Positions 1-5,976 are shown, counted from the stretch's first letter. The stretch is 64,000 nt of DNA from Candidatus Heimdallarchaeota archaeon (GCA_021399345.1 JAAFKI010000112.1:109753-173752); one strand, 5' to 3'. Notes: a model not told the origin generated them from the sequence alone. Numbers and translations are program-made.

Positions 1-167
1 TTTATTTCACCTCTTTTGTGATCAGCTTCTTTGTACTCCACCAGAAGAGGATGGGTACTTTCCTGACCGTGCACAACTGTTTGTGGTGAAGTTGACTAAT
101 CTTGCCATGCGTCCTCTACCTAGTTATGGGGAGATGTAGGAAAGAGAAGCATGGGTGTTTTTTTTTC
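1..167. other. Left-edge non-coding stretch with T-run
   Basis: I see no open reading frame here. Read on the minus strand, positions 7-13 give GAGGTGA, a good ribosome binding site for a gene that would start beyond the left edge. Read on the plus strand there are short helices: AGAGGA 46-51 with TCCTCT 112-117, and CACAA 72-76 with TTGTG 81-85. The stretch ends in nine T residues at 158-166, which would suit an archaeal terminator of an RNA entering from the left. The two readings are alternatives. Confidence 0.3.
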
Positions 168-173
168 TTCGGG

Positions 174-181
174 TTTATATA
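174..181 (+). promoter_or_regulatory. TATA box for the structured RNA
   Basis: TTTATATA lies about 25-30 bp before the first helices of the structured RNA, the usual archaeal TATA-to-start distance, so transcription would begin near 200-206. The same bases read on the minus strand also look like a TATA box and could serve the gene beyond the left edge. Confidence 0.45.
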
Positions 182-203
182 TGAAAGTACACATAGAAAG
201 CTA

Positions 204-585
204 GATAGTGTGCGCTTCAGCACCTGCCTGTTTCGCAACTACACAAGTGGTTGTCTCTCAGTGAACTTACAATGAAACGGGGAGCCTAGCTAGCTCTATG
301 CTGAAGGTCCACTTACTATTCCAGAACAAAGTCTGGATGACTTCCCCTCAACGCACGTGAGGGGACCCACTTAAACGACGGTTAGAAAGCCTCTGGCAAG
401 TTTAACCAAGTTTCATAACGTGCGTGATACAGGTATCAGGGGAGCAAGATGAAAAACTTGCAGCACACGAACATTCATCTTAGCTCAGATCCTGATCCTT
501 AGCAGACGAAGTGTCTGCGGTAGTGAGTGTTTCAGCAAGAAACAATCAGCGCGATAGAGATCAACCAGATAGAAGGTTGATCAAG
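204..585 (+). ncRNA. Candidate structured RNA with pseudoknot
   Basis: No ORF fits this GC-richer stretch, but it folds densely. A long helix 215-222/299-306 (CTTCAGCA/TGCTGAAG) encloses hairpins 236-242/247-253 and 282-285/293-296. Further hairpins are 320-325/332-337, 344-350/358-364 (CCCCTCA/TGAGGGG), 371-376/400-405, 502-507/513-518, 529-533/539-543 and 559-566/575-582. An extended hairpin pairs 435-440 with 491-496 and 442-453 with 474-486 around one bulged A. The whole 7-nt loop ACGCACG (351-357) is complementary to CGTGCGT at 419-425, giving a pseudoknot. A G-U pair in helix 236-253 would become a C-A mismatch on the other strand, which favours + transcription, as does the TATA box upstream. 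I cannot match it to RNase P, SRP RNA or another known class; ends are estimates. Confidence 0.55.
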
Positions 586-600
586 ATATAATCATAAATG

Positions 601-638
601 CAAGAAGAATAAGAAGAGGAAAAGTGGTTAAATCACTT
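601..638 (-). terminator. Hairpin plus T-rich terminator
   Basis: Just past the stop of the 47-residue microprotein gene, the minus strand folds AAGTG/CACTT (622-626 with 634-638) and then runs into a pyrimidine tract TTCCTCTTCTT. This would end the leftward microprotein transcripts and also mark where the structured RNA converges on them. Confidence 0.4.
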
Positions 639-647
639 CTCTAAATC

Positions 648-791
648 TTATAGATATCTTACTGCTACTAGAGCTCCTCCAAAAACTACACCAAGAGCAT
701 ATAGAAATACTGGCAGAGCGATTCGGAGAATTCTCCAGAGATGTACAACTGGTCTTTCAATTTTATAGATCCATTGTGGTCTGTTTATCAT
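648..791 (-). CDS. 47-residue membrane microprotein
   Basis: This small gene encodes 47 residues. The start ATG is preceded by GGAGGTGAAAAAGA, a leader identical to that of the 138-residue membrane protein gene at 2037-2453. The protein has a basic, tryptophan-containing amphipathic N-terminus (MINRPQWIYKIERP) followed by one hydrophobic segment of about 20 residues (roughly 24-44, rich in L, V, F and G). It is probably a single-pass membrane peptide with the N-terminus in the cytoplasm. It is the last gene of the leftward set and lies downstream of the basic microprotein gene at 838-984, so it may share its promoter. I do not recognise a family. The strong ribosome site and the terminator behind it are the main reasons to believe it. 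Confidence 0.6.
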   Translation of the reverse strand: MINRPQWIYKIERPVVHLWRILRIALPVFLYALGVVFGGALVAVRYL

Positions 792-837
792 TCTTTTTCA
801 CCTCCAAGTCGATTATAGAAAAAGGGAAAGCTTCAGC

Positions 838-984
838 TTACCCTGCAAGAGGGTATTGCTGAAAAGCTAAACTTAAACGAGCTTTAGATCTGAGGGCGCG
901 ACGAGCTTTCTTGAGCTGCTTTAACTCCTTTTGGAGTCCCCTAACCTTTTGATCCAACAAGTTTGAAACTTCATCATGGTTCAT
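838..984 (-). CDS. Basic coiled microprotein S1 (48 aa)
   Basis: This 48-residue reading frame starts at an ATG behind AAGGTGA. It is strongly basic and helical: a heptad-like N-terminal part (VSNLLDQKVRGLQKELKQL) leads into an Arg/Lys-rich stretch (KKARRALRSKAR). It aligns without gaps to the 48-residue protein at 2892-3038 (22 of 48 identical by eye), and its first 24 residues also match the protein at 3050-3238. Such family conservation supports a real gene. The basic tail suggests nucleic-acid or membrane-surface binding, but this is inference. Its promoter carries a TATA box at about 1034-1041 with a palindrome (1012-1032) placed over the expected transcription start and another at 1084-1104, so it is probably repressed, most simply by the zinc-ribbon protein at 1266-1706. 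Confidence 0.65.
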   Translation of the reverse strand: MNHDEVSNLLDQKVRGLQKELKQLKKARRALRSKARLSLAFQQYPLAG

Positions 985-1011
985 TTTTTTTCACCTTGTG
1001 AATTCTTTCAC

Positions 1012-1041
1012 ATGTAGGACTTGTTGCGACATCATATATAA
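1012..1041 (-). promoter_or_regulatory. TATA box and 21-bp operator of S1
   Basis: On the minus strand the TATA box (about 1034-1041) is followed directly by a 21-bp imperfect palindrome at 1012-1032 (plus strand ATGTAGGAC...GCGACAT). A second, shorter dyad TGTGAA-AGAA-TTCACA (997-1012) abuts it. A protein bound here would cover the transcription start, the expected design of a repressor site. Its first 11 bases recur in the operator at 1717-1737. Confidence 0.6.
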
Positions 1042-1083
1042 GGGGCTTTGAGTAGGAAAATGTTGTCACAAAGAAAAAGGCTA

Positions 1084-1104
1084 ATGTCGGACTATGTGCG
1101 ACAT
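1084..1104. promoter_or_regulatory. Upstream 21-bp operator copy
   Basis: ATGTCGGAC...GTGCGACAT is the best copy of the palindrome, fitting ATGTCGnAC-N3-GTnCGACAT on both strands. It starts exactly 72 bp from the copy at 1012. A half site ATGTCGC also occurs at 1219-1225. Paired sites at this spacing would allow cooperative binding or looping. Confidence 0.6.
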
Positions 1105-1265
1105 CTTAAACATATGTGTAAAGGCTTGCACACACGCAATTCACCTATTTAGAAACGTTAAACAACAGTTAAAGGGCTTTTCAGATTTGCGGTAAAAATT
1201 ACCTATAATATTAATAAGATGTCGCCTTTAAGACAACTTGAAAGAACAAAAAAAAGATTATAAAA

Positions 1266-1706
1266 CTACCCTATTCGATCAGTGGAATCAGCTTTAGATT
1301 TTGCCTTAGATGAGGAAGAGGCTACAATCTCTGAAACCTCAGGATAAGTGGTAACTGTAACTGCTTCAACTTCTTGATCTGTCTCTACTCCAATCTTATG
1401 AAGTGCCTTAACACGTTTATCTGTTAAGAAGAAGTCAGCCATTTTAATCCAACTAGTAGTCACCAAAACAGGGAAACTATTAAAATCTAATGCACAATTA
1501 TGGGTATCTTCAGTTAAATCTTGTATTGTATCAATAGCTCCACATTTCAAACATATTCTTAAGCGAGAAGATTTTTTGTATAAATCATTCATTGTTTCCT
1601 GATACAAATGTAAGCCTTGATTAAGCGGAGCATCCCATAAGTCAATAGCAAAGTGTTTTGCTCGGGATCGAATTACTTTCTTTTTTGCATTAGACATATC
1701 TGCCAT
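1266..1706 (-). CDS. Zinc-ribbon protein R1, putative regulator
   Basis: I place the start at the ATG at 1706 (146 aa) rather than the in-frame ATG at 1718. GAGG lies six bases before it, and the 110 N-terminal residues then align with the paralogue at 3548-3946 with no gap, about 50% identical. Both have C52-x2-C55 and H69-x-C71, a small zinc-binding knuckle inside the conserved block SSRLRICLKCGAID, plus a conserved FFLTD...KAL.K.GVE segment. The C-terminal 35 residues are Ser/Lys-rich and unlike the paralogue. I know no named family. Its own upstream region carries the 21-bp palindrome also found twice at the S1 promoter, which suggests an autoregulated DNA-binding protein. A role in RNA or protein binding cannot be excluded. 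Confidence 0.75.
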   Translation of the reverse strand: MADMSNAKKKVIRSRAKHFAIDLWDAPLNQGLHLYQETMNDLYKKSSRLRICLKCGAIDTIQDLTEDTHNCALDFNSFPVLVTTSWIKMADFFLTDKRVKALHKIGVETDQEVEAVTVTTYPEVSEIVASSSSKAKSKADSTDRIG

Positions 1707-1716
1707 TTGTATCCTC

Positions 1717-1737
1717 ATGTATTATTAAGTCCTACAT
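1717..1737. promoter_or_regulatory. Operator copy in front of R1
   Basis: The minus strand reads ATGTAGGACTT...TACAT over 21 bp. Its first 11 bases are identical to the site at 1012-1032 and its spacing is the same. It lies between a TATA-like CTTTAAA (about 1738-1745) and the ribosome binding site of R1, so it would overlap the transcription start. This supports autoregulation of R1. Confidence 0.55.
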
Positions 1738-1810
1738 CATTTAAAGTTTGTCCCTTTGGCACAAATTTCCTATTCTTGGTTAAAGTATTAAATTTATAAA
1801 AAAAGAGAGC

Positions 1811-1960
1811 TTAAGATAAGTTTGCTAGAGATAAAAATGCTACTACAAACAAAGCAACTGAAAACACTATGAGTATTGTATACCCCAGGAGTGTTCCTAC
1901 GTTTGTTCTTGTTTTTTCTATCCACATTTTTCTTCTAGTGTTATTTACGTTTTTAGCCAT
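1811..1960 (-). CDS. 49-residue membrane microprotein
   Basis: The gene has an ATG start behind GAGGTGG and encodes 49 residues. A polar, basic N-terminus (MAKNVNNTRRKMWIEKTRTN) precedes one hydrophobic helix (about residues 24-45, rich in L, I, V, F and A), giving a single-pass membrane peptide. It lies between R1 and the 138-residue membrane protein, all on the minus strand, but with gaps of about 75-100 bp, so it may have its own promoter. It resembles the 47-residue microprotein at 648-791 in size, topology and basic N-terminus but not in recognisable sequence. The family is unknown to me. Confidence 0.55.
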   Translation of the reverse strand: MAKNVNNTRRKMWIEKTRTNVGTLLGYTILIVFSVALFVVAFLSLANLS

Positions 1961-2036
1961 TTATACCACCTCGGTTTTGTTTCTAAAAAAATTCGAAAGA
2001 AGAAAATGATTTTGATCACTTTCTTCCTCGTTACAA

Positions 2037-2453
2037 TTATCTAACTACATATATGTCAGCATTTGTTTTAGTAGACCTAACTAAAACACATTCTACACCA
2101 TCAACTATAGATATTCTAGTTAATTCCTCAGTCACATCATCAACTGCATCTAATCTAACTAAATCAACAACAGCTGTGTTACCTAAAGCTGCTCTAACCA
2201 CATATATATCAGCATAATTAATCTCATTAGTTCTGAGTACTTCAATTGCAGCATTATCTACTGAAGCAATTATCACATATTCAGAGTAATTTTCATTTGC
2301 AGCTACAACATTATTATAGGATAAGTTTATACTGGCTAGAGATACAATCAAAGCTACGATCAATGGTAGAGATACTAATAATATTCTAGTTAGGTTAATT
2401 TCAGGTCTAGTAAAATTTAGTCGAGCTAATAATTCTTTAACAGATCTTTTCAT
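2037..2453 (-). CDS. Single-pass protein with beta-type repeats
   Basis: The gene encodes 138 residues behind GGAGGTGAAAAAGA-ATG. A basic cytoplasmic N-terminus (about 20 residues) precedes a strong transmembrane helix (about 22-46). The external part is mostly alternating hydrophobic residues, as in beta strands, and looks like three related units; the phrase ADIYVVR occurs at the end of the first and at the C-terminus. No Cys pair or catalytic motif is visible. It may be a small surface or virion-like structural protein, but this is a guess from architecture. Neighbours are microproteins of unknown function. The shared leader with the gene at 648-791 suggests co-expression at the level of translation. 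Confidence 0.65.
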   Translation of the reverse strand: MKRSVKELLARLNFTRPEINLTRILLVSLPLIVALIVSLASINLSYNNVVAANENYSEYVIIASVDNAAIEVLRTNEINYADIYVVRAALGNTAVVDLVRLDAVDDVTEELTRISIVDGVECVLVRSTKTNADIYVVR

Positions 2454-2593
2454 TCTTTTTCACCTCCTAGAATTTTTCTTTTTTCTCCTGAATCTTTTTC
2501 AAGTAATTGTAAAAAATTAATGAACCCTTCATGGGCTCGGATTTGATCGTTCAGAGAGAGAGTTGTTTTAAACAGTGTATTCACCTTCACCAA

Positions 2594-2854
2594 TTAATAG
2601 TAAAGCGACCCAAACAGGAGCAATTTTTGAGCAAGTGCTTTGTCCTTAGCCTTTCTCACTTTGTTCTCTATGCTTTCCCTGGAAATCTCTTTATCAGGTC
2701 GGGACTTTTTGTTATCGCGATCAGATAATCCTTCCATAAGTTGCTTGATGAAAGAATAATAGAGATCCTCATCAATAAATTCAAAATCATACAAAACTTT
2801 CATATTGTCAATTACTATTTGGCGCACTGTTTCTACTTGAACTTTGGATGCCAT
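2594..2854 (-). CDS. Hypothetical helical protein (86 aa)
   Basis: The start ATG follows GAGGTGAAATGA. The product is soluble, charged and probably all-helical, with an acidic, aromatic N-terminal half (YDFEFIDEDLYYSFIKQL) and a Lys/Arg/Glu-rich C-terminal half. I recognise no domain. It lies within the leftward array, 140 bp upstream of the 138-residue membrane protein and 38 bp downstream of the basic microprotein at 2892-3038, so a shared transcript with the latter is likely. A reading frame of similar length on the opposite strand at 2531-2728 lacks a ribosome site and I treat it as a shadow. Confidence 0.6.
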   Translation of the reverse strand: MASKVQVETVRQIVIDNMKVLYDFEFIDEDLYYSFIKQLMEGLSDRDNKKSRPDKEISRESIENKVRKAKDKALAQKLLLFGSLYY

Positions 2855-2891
2855 TCATTTCACCTCTATTTGAAAATGGTAAGACTCTAGC

Positions 2892-3038
2892 TTACCCGTA
2901 AATCAGGTATTTCCTGATTGGAAATCTAGAACGAGCTTTTGCTCTTCTAGTGCGACGAGCTCTTTTGAGCTTATTCAACTCCTTGCGGAGTGCCTTAATC
3001 TTTCGGTCCAAAATTATACTTACTTCTTGTTTATACAT
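2892..3038 (-). CDS. Basic coiled microprotein S3 (48 aa)
   Basis: Exactly 48 residues, ATG start preceded by GAGGTGTAAAGAA. It aligns end to end with S1 at 838-984: Glu-Val-Ser at 5-7, Leu-Asp at 10-11, Lys-Glu-Leu at 19-21, Ala-Arg-Arg at 27-29, Lys-Ala-Arg at 34-36, a Tyr at 44 and a final Gly are shared. The middle is extremely basic (KRARRTRRAKARSR). S1 and S3 therefore form a true family of tiny helical, Arg-rich proteins. It starts 12 bp after the stop of the 62-residue relative at 3050-3238 and is probably translated from the same message, under the TTACnGCA-type operators at 3265-3332. Confidence 0.65.
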   Translation of the reverse strand: MYKQEVSIILDRKIKALRKELNKLKRARRTRRAKARSRFPIRKYLIYG

Positions 3039-3049
3039 TTCTTTACACC

Positions 3050-3238
3050 TCAAATGTTTGCAAATCTCCTCAGGTTCAGGTTAGAGTAGAAGCTAATGGT
3101 TGCAGTCAGGTATTGCTCATAGATATCCAAGTTCTTGTCTGAATATCGGTTGGATAGAGTTTTCATGAGTTTATTGAGATCCTCGTAAAGTCTTCGAACC
3201 TCGGGATCCAGCAGTTTTTTTATTTCGTTTTTGTTCAT
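3050..3238 (-). CDS. Microprotein S2, S1/S3-related (62 aa)
   Basis: The gene has an ATG start after AAGGTGTAAAAAA. The first 24 residues (ending RLYEDLNKL) share the pattern M..xE[VI]xxLLDx.[VI]R.Lx.[ED]L of S1 and S3, with 11 of 24 identical to S1. The rest differs: it is Tyr/Asn-rich and helical rather than Arg-rich. It thus looks like a family member with an exchanged C-terminal half. It is first in a leftward transcript with S3. The promoter has a TATA-like CTTAAATA (about 3287-3296 region) followed at once by a 19-bp palindrome. No function is known. Confidence 0.6.
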   Translation of the reverse strand: MNKNEIKKLLDPEVRRLYEDLNKLMKTLSNRYSDKNLDIYEQYLTATISFYSNLNLRRFANI

Positions 3239-3264
3239 TTTTTTACACCTTAGGATTGGTTCTA

Positions 3265-3332
3265 TTACAGCATTGTGCAGTAACCTATTTAAGCATCGTT
3301 GTGCAGTAATAAATTACCGCATTTTGCAGTAA
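3265..3332. promoter_or_regulatory. Two TTACnGCA-N3-TGCnGTAA operators
   Basis: Two 19-bp palindromes fit TTACnGCA-N3-TGCnGTAA exactly, at 3265-3283 and 3314-3332. A lone half site TGCAGTAA sits between them at 3302-3309. The first palindrome lies directly downstream of the TATA-like element of the leftward S2/S3 transcript and would block its start. The same half site recurs at 3458-3465 and, inverted, at 3512-3519 near the promoter of the R2 gene, so one protein probably controls both divergent transcripts. Confidence 0.65.
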
Positions 3333-3455
3333 TAAAAGAAATATTATTAAAAACGACAAAATGACCATATAGGCGATATTTATGCTTATGAACTCGTATA
3401 ACCCCTTCAATAAATGCCATAAATAGGGGCAAATATTTCCGCTTAAGTGATTTTA

Positions 3456-3540
3456 TTTGCAGTAATAATATGACTTTGGGAAATTATTACCTTGAGATAT
3501 ACATATATATATTACTGCAAACAATAATATAGATAGGAGG
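3456..3540 (+). promoter_or_regulatory. Promoter, half operators and RBS of R2
   Basis: A TATA-like ATATATATATT run (about 3501-3513) is followed by an operator half site TTACTGCA (3512-3519) near the expected transcription start; another half site TGCAGTAA lies upstream at 3458-3465. GGAGG at 3536-3540 is a strong ribosome binding site and fixes the TTG start at 3548. The arrangement suggests that R2 represses itself. Confidence 0.55.
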
Positions 3541-3547
3541 TAAAATC

Positions 3548-3946
3548 TTGCCTGTAATTAAAAATGTTGAAAAAACACAAATCAAATCCAGAGCCCGTAG
3601 ATATGTGCAAGATTTAGCTGATGCTCCCTTAAGTACCGGTTTAGAATTATATAGTGAAACTATCTCAAAGCTCCATGATCGTTCTTCCCGATTGCGAATT
3701 TGTTTGAAGTGTGGAGCTATTGATAAAAAAGAGAGTCTTACTAACAGCAACCATCATTGTGCATCTGGCATTGATAAACTCCCTGTTATCATTCTTACAA
3801 ACTGGGTCATTTTGAAAAATTTCTTTCTCACTGACGAATACACTAAAGCGTTGCAAAAGCTTGGCGTTGAACCAATTCTGAAGGAGTCTAGTCCAAGCAA
3901 AAATACAAAACAAAAGGAAGAATCACTTGTTGAAAAAACAAAGTAA
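3548..3946 (+). CDS. Zinc-ribbon protein R2, putative regulator
   Basis: The gene encodes 132 residues from a TTG start fixed by GGAGG eight bases upstream. It is a gapless paralogue of R1 over 110 residues, about 55 identities by eye, with the same C52-x2-C55...H69-x-C71 zinc knuckle and the same FFLTD segment; the Lys/Ser/Glu-rich tail is unrelated. It is transcribed away from the S2/S3 genes across a region with four to five copies of the TGCnGTAA half site. By position it is the natural binder of that site, as R1 is of the ATGT...ACAT site. I infer paired autoregulators that diverged in DNA specificity. No named family is recognised. Confidence 0.75.
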   Translation: MPVIKNVEKTQIKSRARRYVQDLADAPLSTGLELYSETISKLHDRSSRLRICLKCGAIDKKESLTNSNHHCASGIDKLPVIILTNWVILKNFFLTDEYTKALQKLGVEPILKESSPSKNTKQKEESLVEKTK

Positions 3947-3962
3947 AGAAAACAATTTCTTC

Positions 3963-4204
3963 TTATTCTTTCAGTTTCTTCTTTAATTCTTTATTTGTAG
4001 GTTCTATAAGAATCGACCCATCTTCAAATACTATTGTTGGAACTCTTCCCCGCCTTTGTTTAATTCTTCTATCTTCTTTGCCCCTTCTGCACTTGAATCG
4101 GTATCTATCCAAGCATAAGGGATACCTCTTTCATCAAGATATTTTTTTGTTCTTGTACAATCACCACACCATTCAGATCCATATATTACTTTAATTTTGG
4201 TCAT
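3963..4204 (-). pseudogene. Frameshifted glutaredoxin-like protein
   Basis: The minus strand encodes a typical 80-residue archaeal glutaredoxin-like protein: beta strand KIKVIYGS, active site WCGDC, then DERGIPYAWID. Near 4050-4058 the frame breaks: read straight on, it stops after three dozen more bases. With one base restored in the AAA/GGCGGGG tract, the frame continues through the expected cis-proline motif VPTIVFEDGS and ends at the stop at 3963-3965. The total length (242 bp) is one base short of 81 codons. This is either a recent inactivating deletion or a sequencing error in homopolymers; the intact remainder favours something recent. Its end lies 17 bp from the convergent R2 gene. 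Confidence 0.75.
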
Positions 4205-4277
4205 CTTGACAAATCATCTAAAAAACACTCATTTAAAGATATTGCATTTATATTAATTAAGTGTACAAGTAATTACT

Positions 4278-4330
4278 TTTTTATACGCTTATTGTCCATG
4301 CACGATTAAGTGTAAAAATGTATTAGGAGG
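4278..4330 (+). promoter_or_regulatory. Promoter and RBS of the lct/etf operon
   Basis: A TATA-like TTTTTATAC (4278-4286) stands about 25 bp before the expected start of transcription, and AGGAGG (4325-4330) lies eight bases before the TTG start at 4339. The three following genes overlap or nearly touch, so this is probably the operon promoter. Confidence 0.45.
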
Positions 4331-4338
4331 AGCACGTA

Positions 4339-5976
4339 TTGCCTAACAATGTTATTGTGGCTCAACAAATTGAAGATGTACCATTTGAAAATATTCGTTC
4401 AGTCAAAGGTGAGATGATTATTTCAGAAGACTTTCCAAGTTATCTAGTAGATGAATCCAAGATAAGTGGAGGGCATGCTGAATATTTATTTTTCCCAAAT
4501 ACCGAGGAGGAAATAGTCGCGCTCATTAAAAAGATGAAAGAAGAGGAGCTTATGATCACGATATCAGCTGCACGAACCGGAATTGTCGGTAGTGCAGTTC
4601 CTTTTGGTGGGGCCGTTCTTTCTCTAGAGAGGATGGATAGTATCATTGGCCTTGGTTATGATGAAGAGGCTAAGAAATGGTTTCTTAGAGTACAACCAGC
4701 TATTTCTTTGCATGAAATAAACCACATAGTAAAATTGAAAAAACTTGAACTTGATCAAAGTATTCCTCAAGAAGGGAATTGGGTCCAGAAATTTGAAGAA
4801 GAAAATACTCATTATTATCCTGTAGATCCCACTGAAATGACCGCATCTATTGGTGGTACTATTGGAGCAAATGCTAGTGGAGCACGTTCTTTCAAATATG
4901 GTGCCACAAGAGAGTGGATAAGAAGAATTCGTGTAATTATAGGTACAGGAGAAGTATTGGTTATCCCTAGAGGAAAATACAAGGCGATAGATGGAAAATT
5001 CATTGTAAAGACCTCTAAAGGAGACTATGAATTAAAATTACCAACTTATAAAATGCCAGGAGCAAAGAATGCTGCTGGACTATATACCAAACCAGATATG
5101 GATCTTATTGATCTTTTTATTGGTTCAGAAGGGGTATTTGGTGCGATTACTGAAGCTGATGTTTGGCTGAAAGAACACACACCACAGATGTCCAATGTAG
5201 TATTTTTCAAAAATGAAAACGATGCTCTAGATTTCGTAATTAAACTTAGAACAAGTGAAAAAATAAAACCAGAATTTATTGAATTTTTTGAAGACCATGC
5301 CCTCACCTTATTGAGAAATAAACAAAAAGAAGATCCTAAGTTTGTTGATATGCCAATAATAGCTGAAGACATAACAACAGCAATTTCTTTTGATCTACCT
5401 TACTCTGAGGAAACCCTAAGCGAATATTTTAGTGAAATTTCCAACATGCTAGTAGAAAGTAATTCCTCATTGAGCAACACTTGGAGTGCATACGAAGACA
5501 GGGAAATAGCACGGATTAAACACTTTAGACATGCAGTTCCCGAAATTGTAAACAATATTATTGCTGAACGTAAAAAAGAATATCCAGAGATTCATAAGCT
5601 AGGAACAGACATGTCCGTTGAAGACAAGTACTTGAAAGAGATAATGAAATTCTACTATGATACTCTCAAAGAAGTAGGATTAGAGTATGTAATGTGGGGC
5701 CATATTGGTGATAATCATGTTCATGTTAATATTCTCCCACGAGACATTAATGATTTAGAATTAGGAAAGAAAATCTATAAAAAATTTGCAAAGAAAGCTG
5801 TTCAGTTTGGTGGTTCAGTTTCTGCAGAGCATGGAATTGGAAAAATCAAACACGAATACCTTCAAATCATGTATGGGGAAGAAGGAGTTCTTCAAATGAG
5901 AGAAATTAAGTTCTCATTAGATCCAAATTGTGTTTTTAATTGTGGTAATATTTTTGGTAGAGGTGCTAAAAGTTGA
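4339..5976 (+). CDS. FAD-linked lactate/glycolate dehydrogenase
   Basis: The product is a 545-residue member of the GlcD/LctD flavoprotein family (PCMH-type FAD domain plus FAD-oxidase C domain). The FAD domain spans about residues 45-275 (ARTGIVGSAVPFGG; PTEMTASIGGTIGANASGA). The C-terminal catalytic part carries the conserved GHIGDNHVHVN and SAEHGIG signatures. It oxidises a 2-hydroxyacid, most likely D-lactate or glycolate. The stop overlaps the etfB start by 4 bp and etfA follows, so electrons should pass to the Etf. The same gene set forms the electron-confurcating lactate dehydrogenase (LctD with LctB/LctC) of Acetobacterium woodii. The start is TTG, set by AGGAGG. Substrate is inference; glycolate, 2-hydroxyglutarate or another hydroxyacid is possible. 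Confidence 0.85.
   Translation: MPNNVIVAQQIEDVPFENIRSVKGEMIISEDFPSYLVDESKISGGHAEYLFFPNTEEEIVALIKKMKEEELMITISAARTGIVGSAVPFGGAVLSLERMDSIIGLGYDEEAKKWFLRVQPAISLHEINHIVKLKKLELDQSIPQEGNWVQKFEEENTHYYPVDPTEMTASIGGTIGANASGARSFKYGATREWIRRIRVIIGTGEVLVIPRGKYKAIDGKFIVKTSKGDYELKLPTYKMPGAKNAAGLYTKPDMDLIDLFIGSEGVFGAITEADVWLKEHTPQMSNVVFFKNENDALDFVIKLRTSEKIKPEFIEFFEDHALTLLRNKQKEDPKFVDMPIIAEDITTAISFDLPYSEETLSEYFSEISNMLVESNSSLSNTWSAYEDREIARIKHFRHAVPEIVNNIIAERKKEYPEIHKLGTDMSVEDKYLKEIMKFYYDTLKEVGLEYVMWGHIGDNHVHVNILPRDINDLELGKKIYKKFAKKAVQFGGSVSAEHGIGKIKHEYLQIMYGEEGVLQMREIKFSLDPNCVFNCGNIFGRGAKS

Noticed and set aside
204-585. Group II intron
   Set aside because: The stretch GTGTGCGC at 208 resembles a GUGYG intron start and there are loop interactions, but I find no domain V hairpin and no reverse transcriptase, so this is not supported.
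204-585. RNase P RNA or SRP RNA
   Set aside because: The conserved GAGGAAAGUCC and ACAGAA elements of RNase P and the GGAAG/AGCAG loop of SRP helix 8 are missing.
2531-2728. Rightward 65-codon reading frame
   Set aside because: No ribosome site, antisense to the well-supported 86-residue gene, and low-complexity hydrophobic content.
648-3946. Small-gene island as a proven mobile element
   Set aside because: No integrase, replication protein, terminal repeats or tRNA attachment site is visible; gene size and regulation are suggestive only, so no mobile element is annotated.
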